A DNA stretch of 64,000 bases from Deltaproteobacteria bacterium (GTDB taxonomy: Bacteria > Desulfobacterota > Desulfobacteria > Desulfobacterales > Desulfobacteraceae): contig JAQIBP010000088.1 of NCBI GenBank assembly GCA_027858995.1, forward strand, positions 1 through 64,000, in the 5' to 3' direction. Made by a program: the position numbers and the translations under genes. This document shows, piece by piece, positions 1-7,707 of the stretch (position 1 is its first letter; each line of letters starts with the position of its first letter). The notes beneath the pieces were generated by a model, which did not search any database, was not told the origin of the DNA, and saw only the letters and a program-made list of their open reading frames with translations.

Positions 1-1
1 C

Positions 2-205
2 ATGAAAATAAGAATCAGACTGGAGCCGAGTGAAGAAGGTGGATACACCGTTTTTGTTCCAGCTCTCCCTGGATGCATAAGCGAAGGAGAATCACGGGAA
101 CAGGCTCTGGAAAATATTAAAGAAGCGATCCACCTCTATTTGGAACCGATTGAAGATGACCAAACTTTTTATGAAGGTTCTGAAGAGTTGGAAATTGCAA
201 TATGA
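2..205 (+). CDS. hicB: HicB-family antitoxin
   Basis: This is a 67-residue protein with the HicB partial RNase-H-like fold: a beta strand at MKIRIRLEPSEEGG, the YTVFVPALPGC core and an EGES-x-EQALENIKEAI helix. HicB proteins neutralise the HicA mRNA interferase and often repress their own operon. The stop overlaps the start of hicA by 4 bp, so the two are translationally coupled. There is no obvious C-terminal DNA-binding domain, so it is a short HicB. The ATG is at base 2 of the window, so an upstream start cannot be excluded. Confidence 0.85.
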   Translation: MKIRIRLEPSEEGGYTVFVPALPGCISEGESREQALENIKEAIHLYLEPIEDDQTFYEGSEELEIAI

Positions 206-429
206 CAAAAACTCCCAGTCTAAATTTCAATAAAGTCATCAGTGCATTGCGCAGAGATGGATGGATTGTTGTAAGACAAAGAGGCAGTCATATTCGGCTG
301 CAAAAGACACTGCGAGATGATACACTGAAAATAACAATACCTGCCCATAAACCAATCAAACGTTCTACTCTTTCCCATATCCTGAAACAAGCGCATCTAA
401 CTGTTGAAGAGTTGAACACCCTTTTATAA
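202..429 (+). CDS. hicA: HicA-family mRNA interferase toxin
   Basis: This is a 75-residue dsRBD-like toxin. The family signature is visible as an N-terminal helix (KVISALRRDGW), a beta strand, and G-S-H-I-R-L carrying the catalytic His, followed by ITIPAHKPIKRSTLSHILKQA. HicA cleaves mRNA and is held inactive by HicB. It overlaps hicB by 4 bp. The order antitoxin then toxin is the reverse of the E. coli hicAB order but is common. The gene looks intact. Confidence 0.88.
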   Translation: MTKTPSLNFNKVISALRRDGWIVVRQRGSHIRLQKTLRDDTLKITIPAHKPIKRSTLSHILKQAHLTVEELNTLL

Positions 430-585
430 ATATAAAGTATAAAAGGCGAGATTTGAAATTTTTTTCAAAATGAATTAAAAAAATATCATTCTAAAAAAAC
501 ACAGCTCATTTATTCTTTTATTCTCCTATACCCAAAGAGGTAGATGAAACACCGCAATATATAGAGCATATGCAAACACCCCTTA

Positions 586-632
586 TTGACATTTTTTGTT
601 TGATAGCACATACTGATATCATAATGACATCA
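586..632 (+). promoter_or_regulatory. Putative promoter and operator of the vapBC-like pair
   Basis: A TTGACA box lies at 586-591. About 22 bases further is a 19-bp near-perfect palindrome, TGATATCA-taa-TGACATCA (614-632). It sits 30 bp upstream of the antitoxin start, where RHH antitoxins usually bind for autoregulation. The -10 box is not clear; CATACT at 608-613 is the best fit. AGGAG at 651-655 is the ribosome-binding site. Confidence 0.5.
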
Positions 633-661
633 CAAAATAATTTCGAATACAGGAGAAAACT

Positions 662-922
662 ATGAAAGCTATCACAATCAGAGGTGTTGAACCTGTTGTA
701 GCTGAAAAACTTAAATTAACAGCAGCAAAACAGAATAAAAGTCTGAACCAGCTTGTCCTTGAATTTATAAAAAAAAATCTTGGAATGGAAAAAGAAAAAA
801 AATATTCGCGAGACTATGATGATCTTGATCATCTTTTCGGCAGCTGGGATGAAGATGAGTTTGATGCCATTCAAAAGAAGATAAGCCAGGAGAGACAAAT
901 TGATCAGGATCTCTGGGTATGA
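662..922 (+). CDS. Ribbon-helix-helix (FitA/VapB-type) antitoxin
   Basis: The 86-residue protein opens with an RHH domain: strand MKAITIRGV, helix EPVVAEKLKLTAAKQN, turn and helix SLNQLVLEFIKKNLG. Its acidic C-terminal tail (RDYDDLDHLFGSWDEDEFD) is typical of the toxin-wrapping segment of FitA-like antitoxins. It overlaps the PIN toxin by 4 bp. AGGAG lies 6 bases before the ATG. It probably represses its own promoter through the palindrome at 614-632. Confidence 0.82.
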   Translation: MKAITIRGVEPVVAEKLKLTAAKQNKSLNQLVLEFIKKNLGMEKEKKYSRDYDDLDHLFGSWDEDEFDAIQKKISQERQIDQDLWV

Positions 923-1305
923 AAAAAGTATTGATTGACACCAATATATACTCCCTGGCTATGAGGGGAGATAGACATGTCACTGATGCTTTGAAAAAAA
1001 TTGATCAGATAGGAATATCTGCAATAAGTATTGGTGAACTTTTTTCAGGATTCAAAGGCGGTAATTTTGAAGAGAAAAATAAAACAGAGCTTAATATTTT
1101 TTTAGATTCACCAAGAGTGATGATCTTTCCAATTGATGTGGAAACCGCTGATTTTTATGTTTCGATCTTGAATAATTTAAAGAGCAAAGGCACCCCGATA
1201 CCAACAAATAATATCTGGATTGCTGCTGTAGCTTTTCAAAATGGATTTAAACTTTTTTCCAAAGATAAACACTTTAATGTTATACCCGGATTAATACAAT
1301 TGTAA
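919..1305 (+). CDS. vapC: VapC-type PIN-domain ribonuclease toxin
   Basis: The 128-residue PIN domain has the first acidic motif at IDTNIYS, the conserved Glu in AISIGELFSG and a late Asp in FSKDKHF. VapC toxins are Mg-dependent RNases that cut tRNA or rRNA. The residue before the I-W-I-A-A helix, usually Asp in this subfamily, is Asn here (T-N-N-I-W-I-A-A), so the third metal ligand may be altered. It is cotranscribed with the RHH antitoxin. Confidence 0.82.
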   Translation: MKKVLIDTNIYSLAMRGDRHVTDALKKIDQIGISAISIGELFSGFKGGNFEEKNKTELNIFLDSPRVMIFPIDVETADFYVSILNNLKSKGTPIPTNNIWIAAVAFQNGFKLFSKDKHFNVIPGLIQL

Positions 1306-1390
1306 TTTGTTTTTTTGAATTAAACGTAAAAAAATATCATGCTTAGATGAACTGCCCCAGCTGTTTAATGTTTCCTGGATGTAAAGTATA

Positions 1391-1450
1391 TTGACAACTG
1401 GTCACACAAGCTATATAAATATATCATAAAATAACCTTATGATATATTTA
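1391..1450 (+). promoter_or_regulatory. hipBA promoter with 14-bp inverted-repeat operator
   Basis: A strong sigma-70-type promoter is visible: TTGACA at 1391-1396, a 17-bp spacer and TATAAA at 1414-1419. Directly over and downstream of the -10 is a perfect inverted repeat, TAAATATATCATAA (1416-1429) and TTATGATATATTTA (1437-1450), with a 7-bp spacer. Its position fits HipB autorepression. No good Shine-Dalgarno precedes the hipB ATG at 1459. Confidence 0.75.
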
Positions 1451-1458
1451 ACTATCAA

Positions 1459-1809
1459 ATGAAAAACAAAAAAACAATTTTGCTCCCTCCGGGCATACGA
1501 AACTCTCTTAGCGAGCTTGGAGATCTCATCTCCTGCGCCAGAAAAGAGAAACAGTGGACACAGGAGGAACTATCTAAACGCATAGGAATTAACCGTATGA
1601 CTTTGGGACGTATGGAAAAAGGTGCCCCCGAAGTATCAATTGGCTGCTATCTTACCGCAGCATGGCTTCTTGGTCTTCCAATTCTGACCTGGCAGACTAT
1701 GGATAAGGGCGATAACGACACCTTTATCAGCAATTTGTTAATAAAACTAAAAAAAAATCTGCCGGACAGAGTAAGAGCACCGGGGAAAACAATAGATAAT
1801 GACTTCTGA
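1459..1809 (+). CDS. hipB: HipB-like XRE-family antitoxin/repressor
   Basis: The 116-residue protein has a Cro/C1-type helix-turn-helix at about residues 20-70: LGDLISCARKEKQWTQEELSKRIG followed by INRMTLGRMEKG. The C-terminal extension is about 45 residues. It overlaps the downstream hipA by 11 bp. HipB binds DNA as a dimer and sequesters HipA; the palindrome at 1416-1450 is the probable operator. Confidence 0.85.
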   Translation: MKNKKTILLPPGIRNSLSELGDLISCARKEKQWTQEELSKRIGINRMTLGRMEKGAPEVSIGCYLTAAWLLGLPILTWQTMDKGDNDTFISNLLIKLKKNLPDRVRAPGKTIDNDF

Positions 1810-3007
1810 GGTATACATCTGGATATGGCTGCCAAATGAATATAAGCCTGTGATTTGTGGTAAGCTGGCAGCTGACAATTCCACATACCGCTTTGTTTAC
1901 GGTCGCAGCTATTTGCAAAGAAAAAATTCCATAGCTCTCGATCCTTTTGAACTTCCCCTGAAGGAAGGTGTTTTCTCCCCTTCCTATGGAACTATGCACA
2001 GTGTAATCAGAGATGCTGCTCCCGATGCATGGGGTCGTAGAGTTTTGATCTATAAATCCGGCGGGCAGGTTCTCACGGAAATAGACTACCTCGTTCAAGC
2101 GGGAAGAGACAGGATAGGAGCACTGGATACAAGTCTTGAATCAACAAATTGTCCAGCCATTCAACCCGAGAGACAGGCATCCATGGTAGATCTTATTAAC
2201 GCTGCAGACAAAGTAGAGACGGGTCAGCCTCTGCCTGAATCACTGGCAAATGCTTTATTACACGGTTCCAGTGTTGGTGGAGCCAGACCAAAGTCACTAC
2301 TTACCGATAAAAATGATAAATGGATCGCCAAATTCTCATCCAGCACTGATCATTATCCAGTGGTAAGAAGCGAATATGCTGCCATGTGGCTGGCTGGTCA
2401 ATGCGGTATCAAAATACCGGTCATAAAGCTTATAAAAAAACTGGGCAGGGATGTATTGCTGGTAAAACGTTTTGACCGCAAGCTTATTAACGACCAATGG
2501 CAGAGACATTTTCTCATCAGTGGTCTCACTGCCCTGCAACTACATGAGACTGAAGCAGTGCTGGCTTCATATCCCGAACTTGCCTCATTTATCCGTCGAT
2601 CCAGCATGCATTATCCTGCTGATGCACATCAATTGTTCAGAAGGATGGTAGTCAATATTCTCATAGGCAATACAGATGATCATGCCCGCAACCATGCTTT
2701 TTTCTGGGATGGACTTTATCACAGTCTTACTCCTGCATATGATATCTGTCCTATGCTCCGGGCAGGTCAATCAGCAAATCAAGCTATGATTGTTGGAAAT
2801 GCAGGCAGAGAAAGCAGCATTCGTAATGCCCTGAGCCAATCTGAACAATTTGCTTTGAGCCATTCGGAAGCACAGGCAATTCAGGAAGAACTACTTGAAA
2901 CCATTCAGGAGAAATGGGATCAGGCAACCGAACATGCTTCTTTAAGTAAAAATGAATCCAATATCTTGAGACGAGCAACAATTCTTTCACCTGCCTGTTT
3001 TTATTAA
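1799..3007 (+). CDS. hipA: HipA-type serine/threonine kinase toxin
   Basis: This is a full-length 402-residue HipA with the N-terminal subdomain-1 and kinase core fused, unlike the split hipS/hipT pair 5 kb downstream. Visible motifs are the Gly-rich loop GSSVGGARPKS, the substrate-side Lys in W-I-A-K-F, L-L-V-K-R-F-D-R, the catalytic GNTDDHARNH and the metal-binding YDICPM. HipA kinases of this class phosphorylate aminoacyl-tRNA synthetases such as GltX and induce persistence. It overlaps hipB, which should neutralise it. Confidence 0.9.
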   Translation: MTSEVYIWIWLPNEYKPVICGKLAADNSTYRFVYGRSYLQRKNSIALDPFELPLKEGVFSPSYGTMHSVIRDAAPDAWGRRVLIYKSGGQVLTEIDYLVQAGRDRIGALDTSLESTNCPAIQPERQASMVDLINAADKVETGQPLPESLANALLHGSSVGGARPKSLLTDKNDKWIAKFSSSTDHYPVVRSEYAAMWLAGQCGIKIPVIKLIKKLGRDVLLVKRFDRKLINDQWQRHFLISGLTALQLHETEAVLASYPELASFIRRSSMHYPADAHQLFRRMVVNILIGNTDDHARNHAFFWDGLYHSLTPAYDICPMLRAGQSANQAMIVGNAGRESSIRNALSQSEQFALSHSEAQAIQEELLETIQEKWDQATEHASLSKNESNILRRATILSPACFY

Positions 3008-3020
3008 TTCAAGAATAGTA

Positions 3021-3087
3021 ATAATAGGGGATCAGGTAATGGGAAAACACAGGCTCTACCTGTTAAGGAAGCTGTAAATCTCCTATT
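3021..3087 (+). terminator. Imperfect hairpin after hipA
   Basis: AATAGG (3023-3028) and CAGGTA (3033-3038) pair with TACCTG (3057-3062) and CCTATT (3082-3087), giving a broken long hairpin 14 bp after the hipA stop. There is no U-tract, so it may stabilise or separate transcripts rather than terminate intrinsically. Confidence 0.3.
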
Positions 3088-3134
3088 GAGCCTATCCAGG
3101 AACATATGATCACCTTTGAGCTTTAAATATCAGG

Positions 3135-3161
3135 TTGACATAAATATAAAGCTGGTATAAC
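3135..3161 (+). promoter_or_regulatory. Putative promoter of the RHH-PIN pair
   Basis: TTGACA at 3135-3140 is followed by TATAAC at 3156-3161 with a short 15-bp spacer. It lies 110 bp upstream of the antitoxin start. A small inverted repeat ATCAA-c-TTGAT at about 3193-3203 lies in the leader. Confidence 0.45.
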
Positions 3162-3272
3162 TTATATATACAATGTCTTTAAAGGTTCATCTATCAACTT
3201 GATGAGTGTATTAACAACTTGTTCAATATTTGTGCTGAAAAAATAACTTATAACAGAGGAGGGGCAGTAGCC

Positions 3273-3521
3273 ATGACAACACAAATGATAATAAGAGTTG
3301 AACAAAGCTTAAAAAATAAAATCACTCAACTTGCCAAATCTGAAGGGAAAAATTTAAGCGAATTGGTAAGAGAACTCCTTGAAAAATATACTAAAGAGAG
3401 AGATATGAGCATCTATATTGATACCCTTTGGGACAAAATTGGTAACGAGTTGTCAGAAAATCATATAACCCAGCAAAATATTGAAGATGCAATAAAACAG
3501 GTACGATCAAAAAATGGTTAA
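3273..3521 (+). CDS. RHH/CopG-type antitoxin
   Basis: The 82-residue protein has a clear RHH domain: strand TQMIIRVEQ, helix SLKNKITQLAKSEGK, helix NLSELVRELLEKYTK, then an acidic tail. The ATG at 3273 is chosen because GAGGAGGGG (3256-3264) sits 8 bases upstream. A longer reading from 3219 would include non-conserved residues and lacks a ribosome-binding site. It overlaps the PIN-domain gene by 8 bp. Confidence 0.78.
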   Translation: MTTQMIIRVEQSLKNKITQLAKSEGKNLSELVRELLEKYTKERDMSIYIDTLWDKIGNELSENHITQQNIEDAIKQVRSKNG

Positions 3522-3960
3522 AGTTGTAATTGATACCAATATATTCATTTCTTCTTTTTTGGGTGGCATCCCGAGAGAAATTATCAATCTTTGGAAAACT
3601 GAAAAAATTAAATTATGTCTAACACAAGAAATTATTGAAGGGTACCTTAAGGTTCTGAATCGGTTAGGAGTGAAAAACAGACAAGAAATAAATAAGCTTA
3701 CTCAGTTATTTGCAGAGGGCTTTAGCTCAATTTTCACTACTAAAACACCAAGGTTAAAAATTGTAGAAGATGATCCAGATGATAATAAATTTATTGAATG
3801 TGCCGTTGCTTTGAATTGTAAAATAATAATTTCAGGAGACAAACACTTAAAAAATATTAAAAAATATGTTGATATCGAAATCATGTCACCAAGAGAATTT
3901 ATAACTTTACATAACAAAAATAATGATCACTCCCTTATAAGAGTTGATCCGAAAAAATAA
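3514..3960 (+). CDS. PIN-family toxin (COG1569-type)
   Basis: This is a 148-residue PIN-domain RNase of the 'putative toxin-antitoxin system toxin component' type. Acidic residues are in VIDTNIFISSFLGG, a mid-domain Glu in TQEIIEGYLKVL, the hallmark EDDPDDNKFIECA, and the late SGDKHL. It is coupled by overlap to the RHH antitoxin. Its stop codon abuts the 104-bp direct repeat that is also found at 5560. Confidence 0.8.
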   Translation: MVKVVIDTNIFISSFLGGIPREIINLWKTEKIKLCLTQEIIEGYLKVLNRLGVKNRQEINKLTQLFAEGFSSIFTTKTPRLKIVEDDPDDNKFIECAVALNCKIIISGDKHLKNIKKYVDIEIMSPREFITLHNKNNDHSLIRVDPKK

Positions 3961-4064
3961 AAAAACAGACAATACTCCTTATTAGTTGATGATCAAATTA
4001 GACGCAGTATATAATGGCTGAAAGATAAGTTTCTGCCCGGGCAGTTCCTCATAAGGTTTTTGAG
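3961..4064 (+). repeat. 104-bp direct repeat, copy 1 (remnant of an ATPase 3' end)
   Basis: This stretch matches 5560-5663 with three mismatches. Copy 2 includes the last codons, read in reverse, of the minus-strand ATPase gene ending at 5581. Copy 1 has no gene attached, so it looks like a left-behind 3' end of a second ATPase copy. The plus-strand ATPase at 4213-5529 lies between the two copies. Confidence 0.85.
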
Positions 4065-4127
4065 TCAAGGTTGTGCAACGGTCTGAATTCCTGATCTGAT
4101 AATTGCTTAAAATGCTATTCAAAAAGG

Positions 4128-4203
4128 TTGACTATATACCATTAAACTGGTAATACTTCTTACCAGTTTAAAGATTTTTAGGTAAAGAATATTACCAGTT
4201 TTA
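4128..4203 (+). promoter_or_regulatory. Operator-like triple repeat upstream of an AAA ATPase
   Basis: A perfect inverted repeat TTAAACTGGTAA (4142-4153) and TTACCAGTTTAA (4160-4171) is followed by a third half-site, ATTACCAGTTTTAA (4191-4204). A TTGACT box at 4128-4133 precedes it. The -10 would fall inside the first half-site. The layout suggests a repressor or self-binding site controlling the ATPase at 4213. Confidence 0.55.
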
Positions 4204-4212
4204 AGGGAAGCT

Positions 4213-5529
4213 ATGCTTGAAATATTAAAAGAAATCATCCTCGATTTTCAGGAAGAGGCCTTAGAAACAGGCATTAAAAGACATTTGCCATATAAGTATC
4301 TGCCGGGCAAGGCATTTGTATGTATTGGTGTTCGGAGATGCGGGAAATCGACACTTTTATATCAAATCATTGCTGATTTAGAAACACAAGGCGTTAAAAG
4401 GGAGAATATTCTCTATCTCAATTTTTTTGATGACCGGCTGCATGAGATTAAACAGAATAATATTTCGCTGGTGCTTGAAGCCTATTTTTCAATATATCCT
4501 GAAAAAAAAGGCTCTGAAAAAATATACTGTTTTTTTGATGAACTGCAGGAGGCTGCTGACTGGGAGCCTTTTGTTGATCGAATTTTACGAACAGAGAAGT
4601 GCAGCGTCTTTATCAGCGGTTCTTCTGCAAAAATGCTTTCCAAAGAGATTGCCACTCAAATGCGGGGCAGATCTCTGACATGGGAACTGTTTCCCTTTTC
4701 TTTCAAAGAATTTTTAGATTTTAAAAGGATTGACTATGAAAAGCTGACTTCCAGAAACAGATTGATAATACAAAAATACTTTAATGAGTATCTTATTAAA
4801 GGAGGTTTTCCTGAAGTCAGTGATGTTGAGGATAAAATCCGCAGCATGATATTGCAGGAGTATTATAAAACCATACTGCACCGGGATATTATCAACAGGT
4901 TTGATGCCATCCATCCCCAGGCGGTTGTCCAGGCCGGATTCAGGCTGATAAGCTCCATATCCAGCCTTTACTCCATTAACAGGATTACCCACCATCTGAA
5001 ATCCATGGGGTATAAAGTCAGCAAGACTTTTGTAAGTTCCTGTATAAGCTGGTTTGAAGATGCCTACTTTCTTTTTTCTGTACCTATTTTCAGCCCATCA
5101 GTTTCCAGGCAGACAGCAAATCCAAAAAAAATATACTGCATTGATCACGCCCTTGCCGGCTCTGTAAGTCATAAAATTCTTGCTGACAAAGGCCATATAC
5201 TTGAAAACTTGATATTCGTACATTTACGAAGAGAGTCTGAGGAAATTTATTATTATAAAACCGGCAGAAATCATGAAGTTGATTTTGTTATGATTGATTC
5301 AAACAAAAACAAACATCTTATCCAGGTTTGTCTATCTATGGGCAAGCCTGAAGAAAATGCCGGGACATTTAAACGGGAGACAAGAGCCCTGTTCAGTGCT
5401 ATGCCAGAGCTTGGTCTTGATAAAGGTACCATCATCACCATGAATGAAGAGAGCGTTTATAAAGAGCATGGCCGAACAATAAACATTATACCTGCCTGGA
5501 AATATTTACTTCAGGGAATCAGCAGATAA
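4213..5529 (+). CDS. AAA+ ATPase with DUF4143 C-terminal domain
   Basis: The protein has 438 residues. The Walker A motif is GVRRCGKST near residue 38-46, Walker B is YCFFDELQ near residue 105-112 and sensor-like FISGSSAKML follows. The C-terminal part carries the EVDFVMID ... IQVCLS strand pair typical of DUF4143 proteins, related to the PD-(D/E)xK fold, but the usual final Lys motif is weak (Q-V-C). The biological role of this family is unsettled; it is common in genomic islands. It faces a second family member at 5581-6885. Confidence 0.8.
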   Translation: MLEILKEIILDFQEEALETGIKRHLPYKYLPGKAFVCIGVRRCGKSTLLYQIIADLETQGVKRENILYLNFFDDRLHEIKQNNISLVLEAYFSIYPEKKGSEKIYCFFDELQEAADWEPFVDRILRTEKCSVFISGSSAKMLSKEIATQMRGRSLTWELFPFSFKEFLDFKRIDYEKLTSRNRLIIQKYFNEYLIKGGFPEVSDVEDKIRSMILQEYYKTILHRDIINRFDAIHPQAVVQAGFRLISSISSLYSINRITHHLKSMGYKVSKTFVSSCISWFEDAYFLFSVPIFSPSVSRQTANPKKIYCIDHALAGSVSHKILADKGHILENLIFVHLRRESEEIYYYKTGRNHEVDFVMIDSNKNKHLIQVCLSMGKPEENAGTFKRETRALFSAMPELGLDKGTIITMNEESVYKEHGRTINIIPAWKYLLQGISR

Positions 5530-5559
5530 AAGAGTTTTTAAAAATTTTGGTTTTAAGAC

Positions 5560-5663
5560 AAAAACAGACAATACTCCTTATTAGTTGATGATCAAATTAG
5601 ACGCAGTATATAATGGCTGAAAAATAAGTTTCTGCCCGGGCAGTTCTTCATAAGGTCTTTGAG
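5560..5663 (+). repeat. 104-bp direct repeat, copy 2
   Basis: About 97% identical to 3961-4064. It covers 21 bp of intergenic DNA plus the last ~27 codons of the minus-strand ATPase gene. Together the two copies flank the plus-strand ATPase, so recombination between them could excise 1.6 kb. Confidence 0.85.
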
Positions 5664-6885
5664 ATAAAACATATGCTTTGGTTATCTCGGGATAGGTTTT
5701 TAATAACAGATGCAGACTTTTAAGCCTTCCTGCTGATCCGCTTTTAACTTCAACCGGTAAAATTTTACCACTGTTTTGAACAAGATAATCAACTTCGGCA
5801 CTGCTGCTTTTTGCATCCCGTGACCAATAATAGAGCTGATTTCTACTGTGCGCCACTAATTCCTGCCCTGCAAACTGCTCTGCCAGGGCTCCATTATAAA
5901 TATTTAACAGATCTTTTTTATATATCTCTTCATTGATATTCAGCCCGCACAGGTATTGCATTAATCCGATGTCAACCAGTAAAGCCTTGAATTTTTTGTC
6001 TGAAGCCAAAACACTTAGAGGGTATCCGGCTGGTGATGCAGAAGGTATTTTATATATTATCCGTGCCATACTCAAAAGGTCAAAAGCCTTTTTATTGGTA
6101 GGCTGAGTAAAATCATCAGAAAGACGGGTATATTTTATCTGTTGACCGGAAAAACGGGCAGTATTTGTAAGAACTGAATTTAAGCATCTTTTATCTGAAT
6201 AAGCTGCATATTTGGAAAAATCAGCTCGATATGCTTCAATTAATCCTTCTTGAATATCTGATACTCTTTTTAATTTATTGAAATCTCGATATGTTTTTAC
6301 ACATTCCGGCATCCCGCCGATAAAAAAATATAAACGAAGCTGCTCAAGAAACATTTGATGAATATTTTCTGAAAAATCTTTGGAGCCTGAAATAAGAGTA
6401 TCAGCCATCATATCCTTACCAAGTCCATATAAAAATTCTGTGAAAACCATGGGATACATATCCATGAACTGAACTCGTCCTACAGGGAAAGAAATCTCTT
6501 TAAGGGCAAATTCCAAAAGAGACCCTGCTGCAATCACCTTAAGCTCCGGCAAATCTTCATAAAAATAGCGTAAAGCCATTATTGCTCTGGGACAGCTTTG
6601 TATTTCATCAAAAAATAAAAGGTCTTTGTCCAAAATTATTGACTTGTTTAATAACAGCTCCAGTTCAGATATAATTCGTTTCGTTTCCAGATTCTTTTCA
6701 AATACTCTATGCCAGTCAGGATGTTTTTCAAAGTCAACAATATGGATTCTATTATTTAAATGCTGCGCTGCAAATTTTTTAACAGCCCAGGTTTTGCCAA
6801 CCTGGCGGGCACCGCGCAATATCAGGGGTTTAGGTTTTATACTACCATGCCAATGTAATAATTTTTCTATTATAAATCGTTTCAT
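5581..6885 (-). CDS. AAA+ ATPase with DUF4143 C-terminal domain
   Basis: The protein has 434 residues. Walker A is GARQVGKTW (about residue 25-33), Walker B is LLFFDEIQSCP, and the C-terminal nuclease-like signature is SSAEVDYLVQNSGKILPVEVKSG. This copy keeps the complete E-V-D ... E-V-K signature, unlike its convergent neighbour. A Shine-Dalgarno AAGGA lies 7 bases before the ATG. Upstream are two direct operator-like repeats. Family function is unknown; the two ATPases are distant relatives, not recent duplicates. Confidence 0.82.
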   Translation of the reverse strand: MKRFIIEKLLHWHGSIKPKPLILRGARQVGKTWAVKKFAAQHLNNRIHIVDFEKHPDWHRVFEKNLETKRIISELELLLNKSIILDKDLLFFDEIQSCPRAIMALRYFYEDLPELKVIAAGSLLEFALKEISFPVGRVQFMDMYPMVFTEFLYGLGKDMMADTLISGSKDFSENIHQMFLEQLRLYFFIGGMPECVKTYRDFNKLKRVSDIQEGLIEAYRADFSKYAAYSDKRCLNSVLTNTARFSGQQIKYTRLSDDFTQPTNKKAFDLLSMARIIYKIPSASPAGYPLSVLASDKKFKALLVDIGLMQYLCGLNINEEIYKKDLLNIYNGALAEQFAGQELVAHSRNQLYYWSRDAKSSSAEVDYLVQNSGKILPVEVKSGSAGRLKSLHLLLKTYPEITKAYVLSQRPYEELPGQKLIFQPLYTASNLIIN

Positions 6886-6898
6886 TGCAAATCCTTAT

Positions 6899-6948
6899 TT
6901 TTTAAAATACAAGGTTATTTTAAAAGATTCCTTTTTAAAATACAAGGT
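6899..6948 (-). promoter_or_regulatory. Tandem operator-like repeats upstream of the minus-strand ATPase
   Basis: Read in the gene's direction, ACCTTGTATTTTAAAAA occurs twice (6899-6915 and 6932-6948). The spacing is 33 bp, about three helical turns, and a partial ATTTTAAAAG lies between. The repeats lie 14-63 bp upstream of the start. The pattern (ACC ... TTTAA) is loosely like the half-sites before the other ATPase. Confidence 0.5.
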
Positions 6949-7117
6949 GAAATTAATGATTTCAATCTAAAAGCAAGATATCCACAGTAAAAAAATGAAT
7001 TTTAGCATATATTTTCATAAAATAATAAGAAAATATTGTATTATCGCATAGAAATATTATATTTTATATGTAATAATAGAATAATTTACAAATATTTTAT
7101 TTGCTGATGGAGATTTT

Positions 7118-7402
7118 ATGAGTATTGATGAGCAGCTTGAAATAATTCAAAAACAGTACAATCATCTTGCCGGCAGACTTCATCAATCTGAGAAACTTAA
7201 GAATGTTGCCAAAATTGACGAAATTGGAGATGTTATCAGAACTGCAAGAAAAAACCAGGGACTGACCAGAAAAAAATTGTGCGACTTATGTGGCATTTCA
7301 TACACCACATTAAACAAGATTGAAACAGGGTCGGTATCGGTACGTCTTGATATCGTAATTAATGTTACAAACTCCCTGGGGTTGAATTTATGGATAGGAT
7401 AG
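7118..7402 (+). CDS. hipB: HipB-like XRE antitoxin of a tripartite HipBST module
   Basis: The 94-residue protein has an N-terminal coiled segment and an HTH (about residues 37-90): IGDVIRTARKNQGLTRKKLCDLCG, ISYTTLNKIETG. TGGAGA lies a few bases before the ATG. It overlaps the next gene by 13 bp. In HipBST systems HipB acts as the DNA-binding component and augments neutralisation by HipS. Confidence 0.83.
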   Translation: MSIDEQLEIIQKQYNHLAGRLHQSEKLKNVAKIDEIGDVIRTARKNQGLTRKKLCDLCGISYTTLNKIETGSVSVRLDIVINVTNSLGLNLWIG

Positions 7403-7707
7403 GCAGGGTTTATTTTAATAAAAAATTTGCTGGAATTTTAAAACAGACTAAAAACGGATACAGTTTTCAATACGATATTTCATATCTTAGTTTTGGAACA
7501 CCCTTAAGCTTTAATCTTCCATTGCAGGAACAAAGTTTTAAAAGCATACATCTGTTTTCATTTTTTGAGAACCTGGCTTCTGAGGGGTGGTTAAAAGAGT
7601 TGCAGTGCAGAGTGCAAAGGATTGATAAAAAGGATGTATTAGGGCTTATTCTCGAGAATGGTAAAGATCTGGCAGGCGCTGTTACAATCTTAAAGGAGCA
7701 GCAGTGA
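7390..7707 (+). CDS. hipS: HipS-like protein (stand-alone HipA N-terminal subdomain)
   Basis: The 105-residue protein corresponds to HipA N-subdomain 1 only: GRVYFNKKFAGILKQTKNGYSFQYDISYL, PLSFNLPLQEQSF, FFENLASEGW, ending with GKDLAGAVTIL. In the E. coli O127 HipBST system this separate piece is the antitoxin that inhibits the kinase. It overlaps both flanking genes by 13 and 4 bp, which supports translation as a three-gene unit rather than a broken hipA. Confidence 0.85.
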   Translation: MDRIGRVYFNKKFAGILKQTKNGYSFQYDISYLSFGTPLSFNLPLQEQSFKSIHLFSFFENLASEGWLKELQCRVQRIDKKDVLGLILENGKDLAGAVTILKEQQ

